From positions 213,406 through 277,405 of the forward strand of contig JAAFAB010000005.1 in assembly GCA_018222585.1 (NCBI GenBank): a stretch of 64,000 bases of DNA. Direction: 5' to 3'. Numbering within the stretch: position 1 is the stretch's first letter; the number at the start of each line of letters is the position of its first letter. The stretch comes from Paracoccaceae bacterium. GTDB lineage: Bacteria > Pseudomonadota > Alphaproteobacteria > Rhodobacterales > Rhodobacteraceae. Under the pieces are notes generated by a model, which ran no database searches, was not told the origin of the DNA, and saw only the letters and a list, made by a program, of their open reading frames with translations. A program made the translations under genes and the position numbers. Positions 51,542 through 61,066 of the stretch are shown in pieces.

Positions 51542-52705
51542 CTACCTCCCGGCCGCGACCCTCTCGCGCCCGGCCATGAAGCGGGTCAGGCGCCGCAGGG
51601 CTTCCTCGATATCCGCGCTGGCGGCGGCATAGGAGAAACGCAGTGTGCCCAGCCCCCGGCCCTTGTCGAAGTCCAGCCCCGGGGTCACCGCCACGCCGGC
51701 CTGTTCCAGGATCTCGCGCGCGAACAGCCGCGAGTCCGAGGTCAGGTCGCTGACATCGGCATAGATGTAGAAGCCCCCGTCCGGCGGTGCGATGCGCCCG
51801 AAGCCGGCGCGAGGCAGCCCCTCCAGCAGCAGCTTGCGGTTGCGGGCATAGACGGCACGGTTGGCCTCCAGCTCCTCCTCCGCCTCCAGCGCCGCCAGGG
51901 CGACGACCTGGCTGGCGGCGGGGGCGCAGATGAACATGTGCTGGGCCAGGCGCTCGACCCGGCGAACGTGGTCTTCGGGAACCACCATCCAGCCAACCCG
52001 CCAGCCAGTCATCGAAAAGTACTTCGAGAAGGAGTTGATGACATAGCAGTCGCCGGTCACCTCCAGCGCCGAGACGGCGCGCTCCTCGTAGTGCAGCCCG
52101 TGGTAGATCTCGTCCGAGATGAAGGCCGTGCCGGCCTCCTGCGCGGCGCCGATCAGCCCGCTCAGTGCGGCGCGATCCAGCATCGTGCCCGAGGGGTTGC
52201 CCGGCGAGGCTACCAGCAGCCCGTCCAGCCCCTGCCCCGCGATATCGGCCGGGGTGGGCTGGTAGCGGTGTTCCGGCGCGGTCTCCAGCACCACCGGCTG
52301 CAGGTCCATGGCGCGCAGGATCTGCAGGTACGACGGATAGCCCGGCGCGCCGATCCCGACCTTGTCTCCGGCGTCGAACAGCGCCGCGAAGCTCAGCAGG
52401 AAGCCCGCCGAAGAGCCCGAGGTGACCACCACCCGCTCCGGGTCCAGGTCGACGCCGTACCAGCGGTCATAGAGCTTCGCGATGCCCGCCCGCAGCTCCG
52501 GAAGGCCGAGGGTCAGCGAGTAGCCGAGCGAGCCCGCCTCAAGCGCCCCGACCAGCGCCTGCCGGGCCATGGCGGGGGCGGGCGTGCCGGGTTGGCCGAC
52601 CTCCATGTGGATGATGTGATGCCCCTCGGCCTCCAGTTCGGCGGCGCGGGTCATCACATCCATCACGATGAAGGGTTCAACCTCTCCACGGGTTGAAACT
52701 CGCAT
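51542..52705 (-). CDS. Class I/II pyridoxal-phosphate aminotransferase
   Basis: The 387-residue fold-type I aminotransferase has SSAGFLLSFAALFDAGDKVGIGAPGYPSYLQ, ASPGNPSGTMLD, FISDEIYHGLHYEE, and the PLP Schiff-base lysine K228 in NSFSKYFSMTGWRVGW; the terminal RFSYAA contains the carboxylate-binding Arg. The start is ATG 52705, with GGAG six bases upstream; ATG 52711 overlaps that site. Substrate unknown; aspartate- or alanine-type families are similar. It is divergent from the BepA-like protease. Confidence 0.88.
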   Translation of the reverse strand: MRVSTRGEVEPFIVMDVMTRAAELEAEGHHIIHMEVGQPGTPAPAMARQALVGALEAGSLGYSLTLGLPELRAGIAKLYDRWYGVDLDPERVVVTSGSSAGFLLSFAALFDAGDKVGIGAPGYPSYLQILRAMDLQPVVLETAPEHRYQPTPADIAGQGLDGLLVASPGNPSGTMLDRAALSGLIGAAQEAGTAFISDEIYHGLHYEERAVSALEVTGDCYVINSFSKYFSMTGWRVGWMVVPEDHVRRVERLAQHMFICAPAASQVVALAALEAEEELEANRAVYARNRKLLLEGLPRAGFGRIAPPDGGFYIYADVSDLTSDSRLFAREILEQAGVAVTPGLDFDKGRGLGTLRFSYAAASADIEEALRRLTRFMAGRERVAAGR

Positions 52706-52796
52706 GGGCATCTCCGATGGTGAGTTCAGGGTGCCCCCGTTTCAACAGGCAGGGGGGCCAAGGTCAAGGAAGGGCCCGTGGGCTCAGGAGGGTCTG

Positions 52797-54113
52797 ATGG
52801 TGCACCTGCGCACAGTTTTTGCAGTCTGCCTGATTTTTATCGCTCAAACTGCACAAGCCGCCACGCTTCTGCGCGATCCAGACATAGAGAACGCCCTTCA
52901 CCGCCTCGCCCGGCCGATCCTGCAGGCGGCGGGGCTGCCCGCCAATCTGCCGGTGCTGATCGTCGAGGACGGGCGGCTGAACGCATTCGTGATCGACCGC
53001 AACGCGATCTTTCTCAACTCCGGTCTGGTGATGCGCACCGCCACCGCAGCCGAGCTGCAGTTCGTCATCGCCCACGAGGCCGCCCATATCGCCAACGGCC
53101 ATATCACCCGGCGCCGCCTCAATGCCGAGCACAGTGCCAACATGGCCCGGCTGGGTGTCGCCCTCGGCATCGCCGCCGCCGCCGGCTCGGGCAATCCCCA
53201 GGCCGGTGCCGGGGTCGCGCTCGGCGCCGCCAATTCCGCGCAGCGCGCGCTCTACGGCCATACCCGCGCCGAAGAGAGCAGCGCCGACCAGACCGCGATC
53301 CGCTGGATGGCCCTCGCCGGTCTCGACACCCAGGGCGCCATCTCTCTGATGCAGGTCTTCCGCGGCCAGGAGCATCTGGCCGCCACCCGCATGGATCCCT
53401 ACGCCCGTTCGCACCCTCTTTCGCGCGACCGGCTGCGCCGGCTGGAAGCCCTCGCCGAGAGCTACGGCAGCAGCGACGGGGTCGGCGCAGAGGATCGTTA
53501 CTGGTACGAGCGCGCCAAGGGCAAGCTTTCGGCCTTCCTGCGCGAGCCGCGCTGGACCGAGAGCCGCGCCGCCGAGAGCCCGGCCCGCGATATCGAGCGG
53601 ATGCGCCTCGCGGTCGTGCGGCACCGCCGCTCGGACTGGCAGGGCGCCGTGGCGCTGATGGACCAGGTCCTTGCCGAGCGTCCGGGCGATGCCTTTTACC
53701 ACGAGTTGAAGGGCCAGATCCTGCTGGAAGGTCGCCAGTTCTCCGCCGCCGAGGCCGCCTATCGCCGCGCCGCCGATCTGGCGCCGCAGGATGCGCTGAT
53801 CCTCGCCTCTCTCGGGCACGCCATGGTCGTGCAGGGGGGCGATGCGCGCCTGCGCGCCGCCCTGCCGGTGCTGGAGCGCGCCCGGGCGCTGGACTACCGC
53901 AACGGCAAGGTGATGCGCGACCTCGGCTCCGCCTATGCGCAGCTCGGCCAGCCCGGCATGGCCGCGCTGTCGGTCGCGGAACGGCACGCGCTTGCCGGGC
54001 GCGCGAAGGATGCGCGGATCCAGGCCGAACGGGCTGCGGGCCTTTTGCCACAGGGGTCCCCGGCTTGGCAAAGGGCGCAGGATGTGCTCAATGCAACCAA
54101 GGACGAGGGCTGA
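52797..54113 (+). CDS. BepA-like M48 metalloprotease with TPR region
   Basis: The 438-residue exported protein has a signal peptide (about 1-21, ending AQA), an M48 domain with H93-E-A-A-H97 in FVIAHEAAHIANGHITRRR, the third ligand Glu in EESSADQTAIRW, and a C-terminal TPR region (from about residue 290) with repeats such as DWQGAVALMDQVLAERPGDAFYHELKGQILLEGRQFSAAEAAYRRAADLAPQDALIL. This matches BepA (YfgC), a periplasmic chaperone-protease for outer-membrane protein assembly. CAGGAGGG precedes ATG 52797. Confidence 0.9.
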   Translation: MVHLRTVFAVCLIFIAQTAQAATLLRDPDIENALHRLARPILQAAGLPANLPVLIVEDGRLNAFVIDRNAIFLNSGLVMRTATAAELQFVIAHEAAHIANGHITRRRLNAEHSANMARLGVALGIAAAAGSGNPQAGAGVALGAANSAQRALYGHTRAEESSADQTAIRWMALAGLDTQGAISLMQVFRGQEHLAATRMDPYARSHPLSRDRLRRLEALAESYGSSDGVGAEDRYWYERAKGKLSAFLREPRWTESRAAESPARDIERMRLAVVRHRRSDWQGAVALMDQVLAERPGDAFYHELKGQILLEGRQFSAAEAAYRRAADLAPQDALILASLGHAMVVQGGDARLRAALPVLERARALDYRNGKVMRDLGSAYAQLGQPGMAALSVAERHALAGRAKDARIQAERAAGLLPQGSPAWQRAQDVLNATKDEG

Positions 54114-54194
54114 GAGCCGCCCTCGCCAGACCACGGCCACGGCCGTTTCCCCATGCCGCCCGGCCCCGACCGGGGGCCTGAAGAAAGACCGCAC

Positions 54195-55034
54195 ATGTCC
54201 GACTCCAGCCTTCGCCCGATCCTGACCACCGCCGTCGTCACCGCCGTGCTGACCGGTGCCGCCGTCTACGCCGTCACCCATATGCCCGCCGAGCAGGAGG
54301 TCGAGGCCGCCGCCATCGCCGCGCCAGCCCCCGAAGCGGTCCCCGAAACGGCTGCCGCCGAGCTGACCGACGCCGAGCGCGAGAACTTCCGCGCCGAGGT
54401 CCGCGCCTACCTGATGGAGCGCCCCGAAGTGCTGCTGGAGGCGATCCAGGTGCTTGAGGACCGCCAGGCCGCCGATGCCGCCGAGGCCGAGGTCTCGATG
54501 ATCCGCGACAATGCCGAGGCGATCTTCAACGACGGTCATTCCTGGGTCGGCGGCAATCCCGAGGGCGACATCACGCTGGTCGAATTCATGGACTACCGCT
54601 GTGGCTACTGCCGCAAGGCGTTCGAGGAGGTCGAGGAGCTGGTGAATGCGGACGGCAACATCCGCTTCGTGCTGAAGGAATTCCCGATCCTCGGCGAAGA
54701 GAGCGTGGCCGCGTCGCAACTGGCCATCGCCACCCAACTGGCCGCCGGGGACGAAGCCTACAAGCGGATGCATGACGCGCTGATGGTCCATTCCGGCGGC
54801 TTCGACGAGGTCAGCGTGCGCCGCCTGCTGACCTCGCTGGACATCGAGGAAGAGCCGGTGATCGAGATGCTCGGCAGCCCCGAGGTGACCGAGGTGATCA
54901 ACGCCAACCGCGCCCTGGCGCAACAGCTTCAGATCACCGGCACGCCCACCTTCGTGCTGCCCGAGACCATGCTGCGTGGCTACGTGCCGCTGGCCGGGAT
55001 GCGCTCCATCGTGGCCGACCTGCGCGCCGAGTGA
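54195..55034 (+). CDS. DsbA-family thiol:disulfide oxidoreductase, membrane-anchored
   Basis: The 279-residue protein has an N-terminal signal anchor (about 8-27), an Ala/Glu-rich linker, a helical segment with an acidic oligomerisation-like helix (about 57-110, ERPEVLLEAIQVLEDRQAADAAEAE), then a DsbA thioredoxin fold with C136-G-Y-C139 in FMDYRCGYCRKAFEEVEELV and cis-Pro in TGTPTFVL. The layout resembles ScsC/BcfH-type proteins in which the N-terminal helices trimerise. It is 81 bases after the BepA-like gene and overlaps the next gene by four bases. Confidence 0.88.
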   Translation: MSDSSLRPILTTAVVTAVLTGAAVYAVTHMPAEQEVEAAAIAAPAPEAVPETAAAELTDAERENFRAEVRAYLMERPEVLLEAIQVLEDRQAADAAEAEVSMIRDNAEAIFNDGHSWVGGNPEGDITLVEFMDYRCGYCRKAFEEVEELVNADGNIRFVLKEFPILGEESVAASQLAIATQLAAGDEAYKRMHDALMVHSGGFDEVSVRRLLTSLDIEEEPVIEMLGSPEVTEVINANRALAQQLQITGTPTFVLPETMLRGYVPLAGMRSIVADLRAE

Positions 55035-55765
55035 GACGCCGGCCCCCTGTCCGCGCCGGCGCGTTGGCCGCCGCCCTGCTGCTGGCCGCGCCGGCAGCGG
55101 CGGACTCCGCGCTCTGGCAAAAACTCTCCCGCGATCCCGACCTCTTCGCGCGGGAGCTGCGTGCGATGCTGCTGGAACAGCCCGAGGTCGTCGATGAGGC
55201 CCGCGCCGAGGCCCGCCGCCGCATGGCCGAAGACGCCGCTTCGGACCTTGCCGCCGAGGTCACCGGCGACCAGGCGGCCATCGCCGGCAACGCGGCGGCG
55301 CTCTTTGGCGTCACCCCTCGCGGCTTCGGCGCCAACCGCCCCGCCGCGATCACCCTCTTCACCGCCACGGACTGTGCCGACTGCAGCGCGGCCGAGGCCG
55401 ATCTGCGCGCCCTCACCACGGCGCACCCCGACCTCCGGGTCGAACTGCGCAGCCTCTCCGACGCCCTGCCCGACCGACTCGCCCGGGCGCTGGAACAGCA
55501 GGAGGGCGCCGGGGTTGCGGCCCGCTTCCGCCGCGACCTCCCCACCTCCGGACAGGAGGCCAGCGCCTTTGCCACAAGCCTTTCCGCCGATCCCGAGGCC
55601 CTGATGGCCCTCGCCGACAGCCCAGAGATTCGCGCGGCCCTGGCGCAGGAGAAGGCGCTTTTCACCGACCTGGGCCTCGACATGGCGCCCTCCTACGTCA
55701 TGCCGGACCGCCTGATACGCGGAGCCATGCCGAAAATCGTCCTGGAAGGCTATCTGGCGCCGTAG
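55031..55765 (+). CDS. Secreted DsbA-like protein with atypical active site
   Basis: A 244-residue exported protein (signal about 1-24, cleaved near AAADS). It shares the acidic helical N-terminal region (LWQKLSRDPDLFARELRAMLLEQPEVVDEARAE) with its neighbour, then ITLFTATDCADCSAAEADLRAL with C115-A-D-C118, and a C-terminal APSYVMPDRLIRG replacing the usual TPT loop. It looks like a diverged duplicate of the preceding gene. The start is GTG 55031, with a GTGA overlap on that gene. It might act as partner or reductant; this is inferred. Confidence 0.8.
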   Translation: MRRRPPVRAGALAAALLLAAPAAADSALWQKLSRDPDLFARELRAMLLEQPEVVDEARAEARRRMAEDAASDLAAEVTGDQAAIAGNAAALFGVTPRGFGANRPAAITLFTATDCADCSAAEADLRALTTAHPDLRVELRSLSDALPDRLARALEQQEGAGVAARFRRDLPTSGQEASAFATSLSADPEALMALADSPEIRAALAQEKALFTDLGLDMAPSYVMPDRLIRGAMPKIVLEGYLAP

Positions 55766-55837
55766 AAGATCATCCCAACCCACAATATACACGCGATGCT
55801 ATAGCGCGCCAGCTGACGCTCGTGTTATACTGGTGCC

Positions 55838-55999
55838 ATGAAAAAGGACGGGATCCAGGGACGCCCCTACAGGCTTTCGGACAGGCTGATCGGCCTGGTC
55901 GTCCTGCTGCCCATTCTTCTGTGGAAGCTGCTGCGCGCCCTTTTCGGCATCGCCCTCGGCATCCTCGTCGTGCTGCTTCTGCTGCACGGCAGCAGCTGA
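55838..55999 (+). CDS. Small membrane protein, 53 residues
   Basis: MKKDGIQGRPYRLSDRLIGL begins a 53-residue protein. Two adjacent hydrophobic stretches, VVLLPILLWKLL and LFGIALGILVVLLLLHG, form a possible hairpin or a long helix; the N-terminus is basic. ATG 55838 has a poor ribosome-binding site. It lies alone between the DsbA-like pair and ispG. It ends 21 bases from convergent ispG. No family recognised. Confidence 0.5.
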   Translation: MKKDGIQGRPYRLSDRLIGLVVLLPILLWKLLRALFGIALGILVVLLLLHGSS

Positions 56000-56020
56000 G
56001 CCGCCCCAGCCGGGGGCCGC

Positions 56021-57151
56021 TCACTCGGCCGCCTGGGCCTCGACCTTGCCGTCCTCGATCGCCTCGGCGCGTTTCTCGACCTCTTCGACGATATGGTCGA
56101 TCATCTGCGCATTGTTCATCTTGTGGCTGGCCTTGCCCGCCAGGTACACCATGCCGCTGCCCGCGCCGCCGCCGGTGAAACCGACGTCGGTCATCAGCGC
56201 CTCGCCAGGGCCGTTCACGACGCAGCCGATGATCGACAGGCTCATCGGAGTCTTGATGTGCTCCAGCCGCTTCTCCAGCGCCTCGACCGTCTTGATCACG
56301 TCAAAGCCCTGACGGGCACAGGAGGGGCAGGAGATGATGTTGACGCCACGGTGGCGCAGACCCAGACCCTTCAGGATCTCGTAGCCCACCTTCACCTCTT
56401 CCACCGGATCGGCGGAAAGGCTGACCCGCAACGTGTCGCCGATGCCCATCCACAGCAGGTTGCCCATGCCGATGGCGCTCTTGATCGTGCCGGACATCAG
56501 GCCACCCGCCTCGGTGATCCCGAGGTGGATCGGCGCATCGGTCTGTTCCGCGAGCATCTGGTAGGCGGCGGCAGCCATGAAGACATCGCTGGCCTTCACC
56601 GAGATCTTGAACTCGTGGAAATCGTGGTCCTGCAGGATCTTGATGTGATCCATGCCGCTTTCCACCATGGCATCCGGGCAGGGCTCGCCGTATTTCTCCA
56701 GCAGGTGCTTTTCCAGGCTGCCCGCGTTGACCCCGATGCGGATCGAGCAATTGTGGTCCTTGGCCGCCTTGATCACCTCGGCCACGCGCTTCTCGTCACC
56801 GATATTGCCGGGGTTGATGCGCAGGCAGGCCGCCCCCGCCTCGGCAGCCTCGATGCCGCGCTTGTAGTGGAAATGGATGTCGGCAACGATCGGCACCGGG
56901 CTTTCGCGGCAGATCTCCTTCATCGCCTTGGCGCTTGCCTCGTCCGGCACCGAGACCCGCACGATATCAGCCCCCGCCTCGGCGGCGCGGATGATCTGGT
57001 CCAGCGTCCCCTTCACATCGGTGGTGATCGTGTTGGTCATCGTCTGGACCGAAATCGGAGCCCCGCCGCCGACGGGCACATTGCCCACCATGATGCGGCG
57101 GCTCTCGCGCCGGTCGATGTTGCGCCAGGGACGGACGGGATTGTGCGACAT
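56021..57151 (-). CDS. ispG: (E)-4-hydroxy-3-methylbut-2-enyl-diphosphate synthase
   Basis: The 376-residue [4Fe-4S] enzyme of the MEP isoprenoid pathway. Motifs: [59 protein letters not shown], and the cluster region: [22 protein letters not shown] plus [11 protein letters not shown], supplying three cysteines and the Glu. ATG 57151 is supported by AGAGG at ten bases. It is downstream of a methyltransferase gene and rodZ on the same strand. Confidence 0.96.
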   Translation of the reverse strand: MSHNPVRPWRNIDRRESRRIMVGNVPVGGGAPISVQTMTNTITTDVKGTLDQIIRAAEAGADIVRVSVPDEASAKAMKEICRESPVPIVADIHFHYKRGIEAAEAGAACLRINPGNIGDEKRVAEVIKAAKDHNCSIRIGVNAGSLEKHLLEKYGEPCPDAMVESGMDHIKILQDHDFHEFKISVKASDVFMAAAAYQMLAEQTDAPIHLGITEAGGLMSGTIKSAIGMGNLLWMGIGDTLRVSLSADPVEEVKVGYEILKGLGLRHRGVNIISCPSCARQGFDVIKTVEALEKRLEHIKTPMSLSIIGCVVNGPGEALMTDVGFTGGGAGSGMVYLAGKASHKMNNAQMIDHIVEEVEKRAEAIEDGKVEAQAAE

Positions 57152-57229
57152 GGGGAGGAAACCTCTGATTGCCTGGCGCAGGGATACGACAGCGGCCCCG
57201 GGCGTGCAATGCACCCCGCGCCCTGTCTC

Positions 57230-57973
57230 TCAGATAGGCATGGGGGCGACGGATGCAACCGGCTCGGGCTTCGCCCATTCCATGACGTGAAACCAGGGGA
57301 CGCGGGTGTACTTCTCGACACGCTCGGCCGGGCCACCATGGGGGGCGGGCTCGTCGAAGTGCACCAGCTGCAGCCCGGCGCCCAGCAGAAGCTGCATGTA
57401 GCGCGCCATGGGACGGTGCCAGTTGCGGATCTCGATCCCCGCCCAGGCGGCCCACTCGGCGCGCTCTTCCAGGTAGCGGTCCAGGGCGAAGGCGGTCGAG
57501 CGCCCCTGCCCGTCCTTCTGCCAGGCCCCGGCAGAGCAGAAGGGGTTGATATTGGCGATCAGAAGCTGCCCGCCCGGGCGCAGCACCCGGGTCGCCTCGG
57601 CGATGGCGCCGTCGATGTCGGCGATATCGATCAGGGTCAGGTAGAAGACCACCAGTTCGAAGCTCTCGGTCGCGAAGGGCAACGCCTCGGCCGCCCCCGC
57701 GATGTAGTCGCCGTCGGGATCCAGCGCCCGGGCCCGGGCCAGCAGGCCCTGCGTCGGCTCGAGCCCCGTCACCGCATGGCCCATCCCCGAGAGCACCCGG
57801 CAGAACCGCCCCTCGCCGCAGCCGATGTCCAGCACCCGCCCGCGCGGGACGCCGACCCGCGCCAGCATTGCCCGGTCGAGGATGAACTCGCGGCTGAAAT
57901 CCCCCCGTTCCCCCTGGCTGTCGATCCAGGCCCCCGCCGAGCGGTCCCAGCCGTTGTTCCCCTGCCTAGCCAT
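57230..57973 (-). CDS. Class I SAM-dependent methyltransferase
   Basis: The 247-residue protein has a 7-beta-strand methyltransferase fold: motif I RVLDIGCGEGRFCRVLSGMGHAVTGLEPTQGLLARAR, motif II/III region GAAEALPFATESFELVVFYLTLIDIAD, and post-III RVLRPGGQLLIANINPFCSAGAW. It is of the UbiE/BioC-like small-molecule type; substrate unknown. ATG 57973 follows GGCAGGAC. It lies between rodZ (132 bases upstream) and ispG (78 bases downstream). Confidence 0.85.
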   Translation of the reverse strand: MARQGNNGWDRSAGAWIDSQGERGDFSREFILDRAMLARVGVPRGRVLDIGCGEGRFCRVLSGMGHAVTGLEPTQGLLARARALDPDGDYIAGAAEALPFATESFELVVFYLTLIDIADIDGAIAEATRVLRPGGQLLIANINPFCSAGAWQKDGQGRSTAFALDRYLEERAEWAAWAGIEIRNWHRPMARYMQLLLGAGLQLVHFDEPAPHGGPAERVEKYTRVPWFHVMEWAKPEPVASVAPMPI

Positions 57974-58105
57974 GTCCTGCCCCTTCGATGCGAGGGGCAA
58001 GGACTAATCCCACCGGCATCGCGGCACAAGTGAAGGTTCCACGACGAAAACGCCCGGCGCAGAAGGCACCGGGCGATCCTGGATCAGGTCCTGAATAGAG
58101 CTGCC

Positions 58106-59365
58106 CTAGTCGGCGACAACGCCGGTATCGGCCTCGGCCAGGGCGATCATCTTCTCGGCCTCGGGGTCGCGCGACAGGTCGGCGACCACGTACTTGGTTT
58201 TCAGATCGTCGACCGAGAGCGCGACATTGCGGATCGTGCCCGTGCCCTCGCCGGCGGGGCCGTAATACTCACCGTCCACCTGGAAGTAGATGGAGCCCGA
58301 CATGCCGGCGCGCAGCACCGGGGCCTCTTCGGTGTTGGGCAACTTCCAGGTCTCGCCCGCGTCGAGGATCTTCTCGAACAGGATGGTGCCATCGGCGCCC
58401 TGCACCCGCACCCAGGCGGGACGCACGGCGACAAGGCTGACACCGGGTTTCGGCGTGGCGACGACCTGCGGCGAGGCCAGCGGCTCACCGCCGCCGGTGT
58501 CCAGCCCAAGCGACATGGCCACGGCGCGATCCTCGGCACTCATCTGGCCGGGCTGCGGCGCCTCGGGCAGAACCGGAGCGGAGGCCTGCGCGAAGGTTCC
58601 GATCTGCGAGGGGTTCAGGGTGGAAATCGGGGCATCGCGCGAGACGACCACCGGCACGTCCAGCGCCTTGGGGCGATAGAGCCGGTCCATGCCATCGCTT
58701 GGCGGCACGAAGACGCCCGCGGTCTGGGTGCCCGCCACCGGGTCCTCGACCTGGCGGGTGGCGCCGGCCAGCGGATCCAGATCGGCCAGCACGTCGGGCG
58801 TGTTCTCGACCGGGGCGAACTGCACGCGCTGCACCTCGTTCAGCACCGCGTAGCCGCCATAGGCCAGGCCGCAGATCACCGCCAGCAGCACCAGCGACGA
58901 GCCGACGGCGGCGGGCTCGATGCGCGCGAAGAAGCTTTCACCCTGGGGAATGAAGGGCGTGGTGGGATCGGTGAAGGGATCGCTGCCACGGGCAGGCTTG
59001 CGCTGTTCGCGCGGCTCGGGGCGCGTGCGCGAAGAGGCCTCGGCCGACATGCCATGGGCGGTGGTGAAACCGCTCTCGGCACAGAACTTGGCATAGGTCT
59101 TGTCCGGATCCATGCCCAGATAACGCGCATAAGACCGCACGTAACCGGCAATGAACCCGGGTGTATCGAAAGCATCGGGGTCGGCGTTCTCGATCGCGGC
59201 AATGTAATTTGCCTTGATCCGCAATTCACGCTGAACATCCAGCAGCGACTTGCCCATGGTCGCGCGTTCACCGCGCATGACATCCCCGAGACGCAGCTCG
59301 AAGTCGTCGAAACCCTTGATGTCGCTGGATGCCTGTCCCCTGTCAGGCTGTCTCCGCCGTATCAT
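58106..59365 (-). CDS. rodZ: RodZ-like cytoskeletal membrane protein
   Basis: The 419-residue protein has an N-terminal helix-turn-helix (about 25-95; LGDVMRGERATMGKSLLDVQRELRIKANYIAAIENAD... FDTPGFIAGYVRSYARYLGMDPD) that in E. coli binds MreB, a membrane segment (about 152-176, AAVGSSLVLLAVICGLAYGGYAVL), a long periplasmic linker, and a C-terminal DUF4115 domain (ILFEKILDAGETWKLPNTEEAPVLRAGMSGSIYFQVDG). It probably links MreB to cell-wall elongation. It is grouped with ispG, as commonly seen in proteobacteria. Confidence 0.88.
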   Translation of the reverse strand: MIRRRQPDRGQASSDIKGFDDFELRLGDVMRGERATMGKSLLDVQRELRIKANYIAAIENADPDAFDTPGFIAGYVRSYARYLGMDPDKTYAKFCAESGFTTAHGMSAEASSRTRPEPREQRKPARGSDPFTDPTTPFIPQGESFFARIEPAAVGSSLVLLAVICGLAYGGYAVLNEVQRVQFAPVENTPDVLADLDPLAGATRQVEDPVAGTQTAGVFVPPSDGMDRLYRPKALDVPVVVSRDAPISTLNPSQIGTFAQASAPVLPEAPQPGQMSAEDRAVAMSLGLDTGGGEPLASPQVVATPKPGVSLVAVRPAWVRVQGADGTILFEKILDAGETWKLPNTEEAPVLRAGMSGSIYFQVDGEYYGPAGEGTGTIRNVALSVDDLKTKYVVADLSRDPEAEKMIALAEADTGVVAD

Positions 59366-59391
59366 CCCGCTGCCCCATCTGCATTACGGAA

Positions 59392-59416
59392 ATCCGAAAA
59401 TTCCCCCGATTCGGAT
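59392..59416. promoter_or_regulatory. Inverted repeat upstream of rodZ
   Basis: ATCCGAA (59392-59398) and TTCGGAT (59410-59416) are perfect inverse copies across 11 bases, starting 27 bases ahead of the rodZ start. It may be an operator or an mRNA hairpin. No matching regulator is evident. Confidence 0.4.
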
Positions 59417-59543
59417 CTCCTTCTTTGTTTAGGAGACGGTAACATGTTTCAAGCTATTTGGTGCGGGGTTAACAAGGCAGCCCCGAGATTTAGGCGTTCT
59501 TTTGCGCAGGCTGCCCGGATACTGGGGACACATGACGGTAAAC

Positions 59544-59684
59544 TCACCTTCTGATTGAAGGTCTCTCGCAAATCACGAAGTCGCGCGCGGCGCAATACGC
59601 CAGGGCGGCATCTGCGACCAATGGCCGGGTGACGAAGCGGCGTTTGCCCCCCGGGCCGGGTCTGATCATACCCTGCGGGACCAT
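59544..59684 (-). CDS. Possible small basic protein, 46 codons
   Basis: Reading from ATG 59684 gives MVPQGMIRPGPGGKRRFVTR, followed by PLVADAALAYCAARDFVICERPSIRR. The composition (GGKRRFVTR, two Cys, a helix ADAALAYCAARDF) looks protein-like. ATG 59669 (MIRPGP) has GCAGGGT very close upstream and is an alternative. It lies between hemA and rodZ on the same strand. I cannot exclude a chance ORF. Confidence 0.4.
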   Translation of the reverse strand: MVPQGMIRPGPGGKRRFVTRPLVADAALAYCAARDFVICERPSIRR

Positions 59685-59695
59685 GCCGTCCGCCC

Positions 59696-59724
59696 AAGGT
59701 GGATTCCACCCACCCTGCGCAGCC
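59696..59724. repeat. Copy of the GGGTGGG dispersed repeat
   Basis: AAGGTGGATTCCACCCACCC then TGCGCAGCC resembles the units at 38541-38696 and 49134-49205. It is located in the gap between hemA and rodZ, near the end of the possible small ORF. Confidence 0.6.
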
Positions 59725-59842
59725 TCAACAGTCTGTCGGGCAGGCCGCCGCCCCCCTCCTCATGGCAGAACGGCCCGCCGCATCTGCAGTCGGGCCGTCC
59801 GGGCAATGTCATGACGGGGTCAGATCGGGGCGCAGGGCCGTC

Positions 59843-61066
59843 TCAGCCCGCGAGTTCCTGGCGGTTGAGGGCGCAATGTGACCACAGCCCATCCATGGCG
59901 CGCACCAGCTTTTCGGTCTCCAGCGGTCCATGCACCGGCGAGGGGGTGAAGCGCAGCCGTTCCGTGCCGCGCGGCACGGTGGGGAAGTTGATCGGCTGGA
60001 CGTATATGCCGTGGTCTTCCAGCAGCATGTCCGAGATCATCTTGGTGTGCACCGGGTTGCCGACGATCACCGGCACGATGTGGCTGCCGTGGTCGATCAG
60101 CGGCAGGCCCAGGGCCTTGAACCGGGTCTTGAGGATCTTCGCCCCCTCCTGGTGCTTGTCGCGCAGCGCCTGGTCGCCCTTCAGGTGCTTGATCGATGCC
60201 GCGCAACCGGCGGCAACCGCCGGCGGGATCGAGGAGGAGAAGATGAAGCCCGGCGCATAGGAGCGTACTGCGTCCACCATCTTGGCCGAGGCGGCGATAT
60301 AGCCGCCCAGCACGCCGAAGGCCTTGGCCATGGTGCCGTTGATGATGTCGATCCGATGGGCGATGCGGTCGCGTTCGGTCACGCCGCCGCCACGCGGGCC
60401 GTACATGCCGACCGCGTGCACCTCGTCGATATAGGTCAGGGCGTTGAATTCGTCGGCAAGGTCGCAGATCGCCGCGATCGGGCCGAAATCGCCGTCCATC
60501 GAGTAGACGGATTCGAAGGCGATCAGCTTGGGCGCGGCGGGGTCGTCGGCCTCCAGCAGTTCGCGCAGGTGGTCCACGTCGTTGTGGCGGAAGATCCGTT
60601 TTGCACCACCGTTGCGCCGCACGCCCTCGATCATCGAGGCATGGTTCAGCGCGTCGGAATAGATGATCAGCCCGGGGAAGAGCTTGGGCAGGGTCGAGAG
60701 CGTCGCATCATTGGCCACGTAGGCCGAGGTGAAGACCAGCGCCGCTTCCTTGTGGTGCAGGTCGGCGATCTCGGCCTCCAGCGCCTTGTGATACAGAGTC
60801 GTGCCCGAGATGTTGCGCGTGCCGCCAGAGCCCGCGCCGGCCGTGTCCAGCGCATCGTGCATCGCCTCCAGCACCACCGGGTGCTGCCCCATGCCGAGGT
60901 AGTCGTTGCCGCACCACACCGTCACCGGCTGTTCCGAGCCGTCCGGCTTGCGCCATGTCGCATGGGGGAACTGCCCCTTGTGGCGCACGATATCGATAAA
61001 GGTCCGGTAACGTCCTTCTTCGTGCAGCTTGCCGAGTGCCTGGTCGAGTTGGGCTTCGTAAGTCAC
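59843..61066 (-). CDS. hemA: 5-aminolevulinate synthase (C4 pathway)
   Basis: The 407-residue PLP enzyme condenses glycine and succinyl-CoA to 5-aminolevulinate, the first committed step of tetrapyrrole synthesis. Motifs: [40 protein letters not shown], and the PLP lysine K248 in [14 protein letters not shown], the same position as described for the Rhodobacter capsulatus enzyme. Presence of the C4 enzyme marks an alphaproteobacterium. An FNR-type box lies 170 bases upstream. Confidence 0.97.
   Translation of the reverse strand: MTYEAQLDQALGKLHEEGRYRTFIDIVRHKGQFPHATWRKPDGSEQPVTVWCGNDYLGMGQHPVVLEAMHDALDTAGAGSGGTRNISGTTLYHKALEAEIADLHHKEAALVFTSAYVANDATLSTLPKLFPGLIIYSDALNHASMIEGVRRNGGAKRIFRHNDVDHLRELLEADDPAAPKLIAFESVYSMDGDFGPIAAICDLADEFNALTYIDEVHAVGMYGPRGGGVTERDRIAHRIDIINGTMAKAFGVLGGYIAASAKMVDAVRSYAPGFIFSSSIPPAVAAGCAASIKHLKGDQALRDKHQEGAKILKTRFKALGLPLIDHGSHIVPVIVGNPVHTKMISDMLLEDHGIYVQPINFPTVPRGTERLRFTPSPVHGPLETEKLVRAMDGLWSHCALNRQELAG

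Noticed and set aside
59444..59554. 36-codon ORF on the plus strand with AGGAG upstream (MFQAIWCGVNKAAPRF...)
   Set aside because: The ribosome-binding site is good, but the product is short, lies in the rodZ upstream region and overlaps the 3' end of another doubtful small ORF. Not enough to call.
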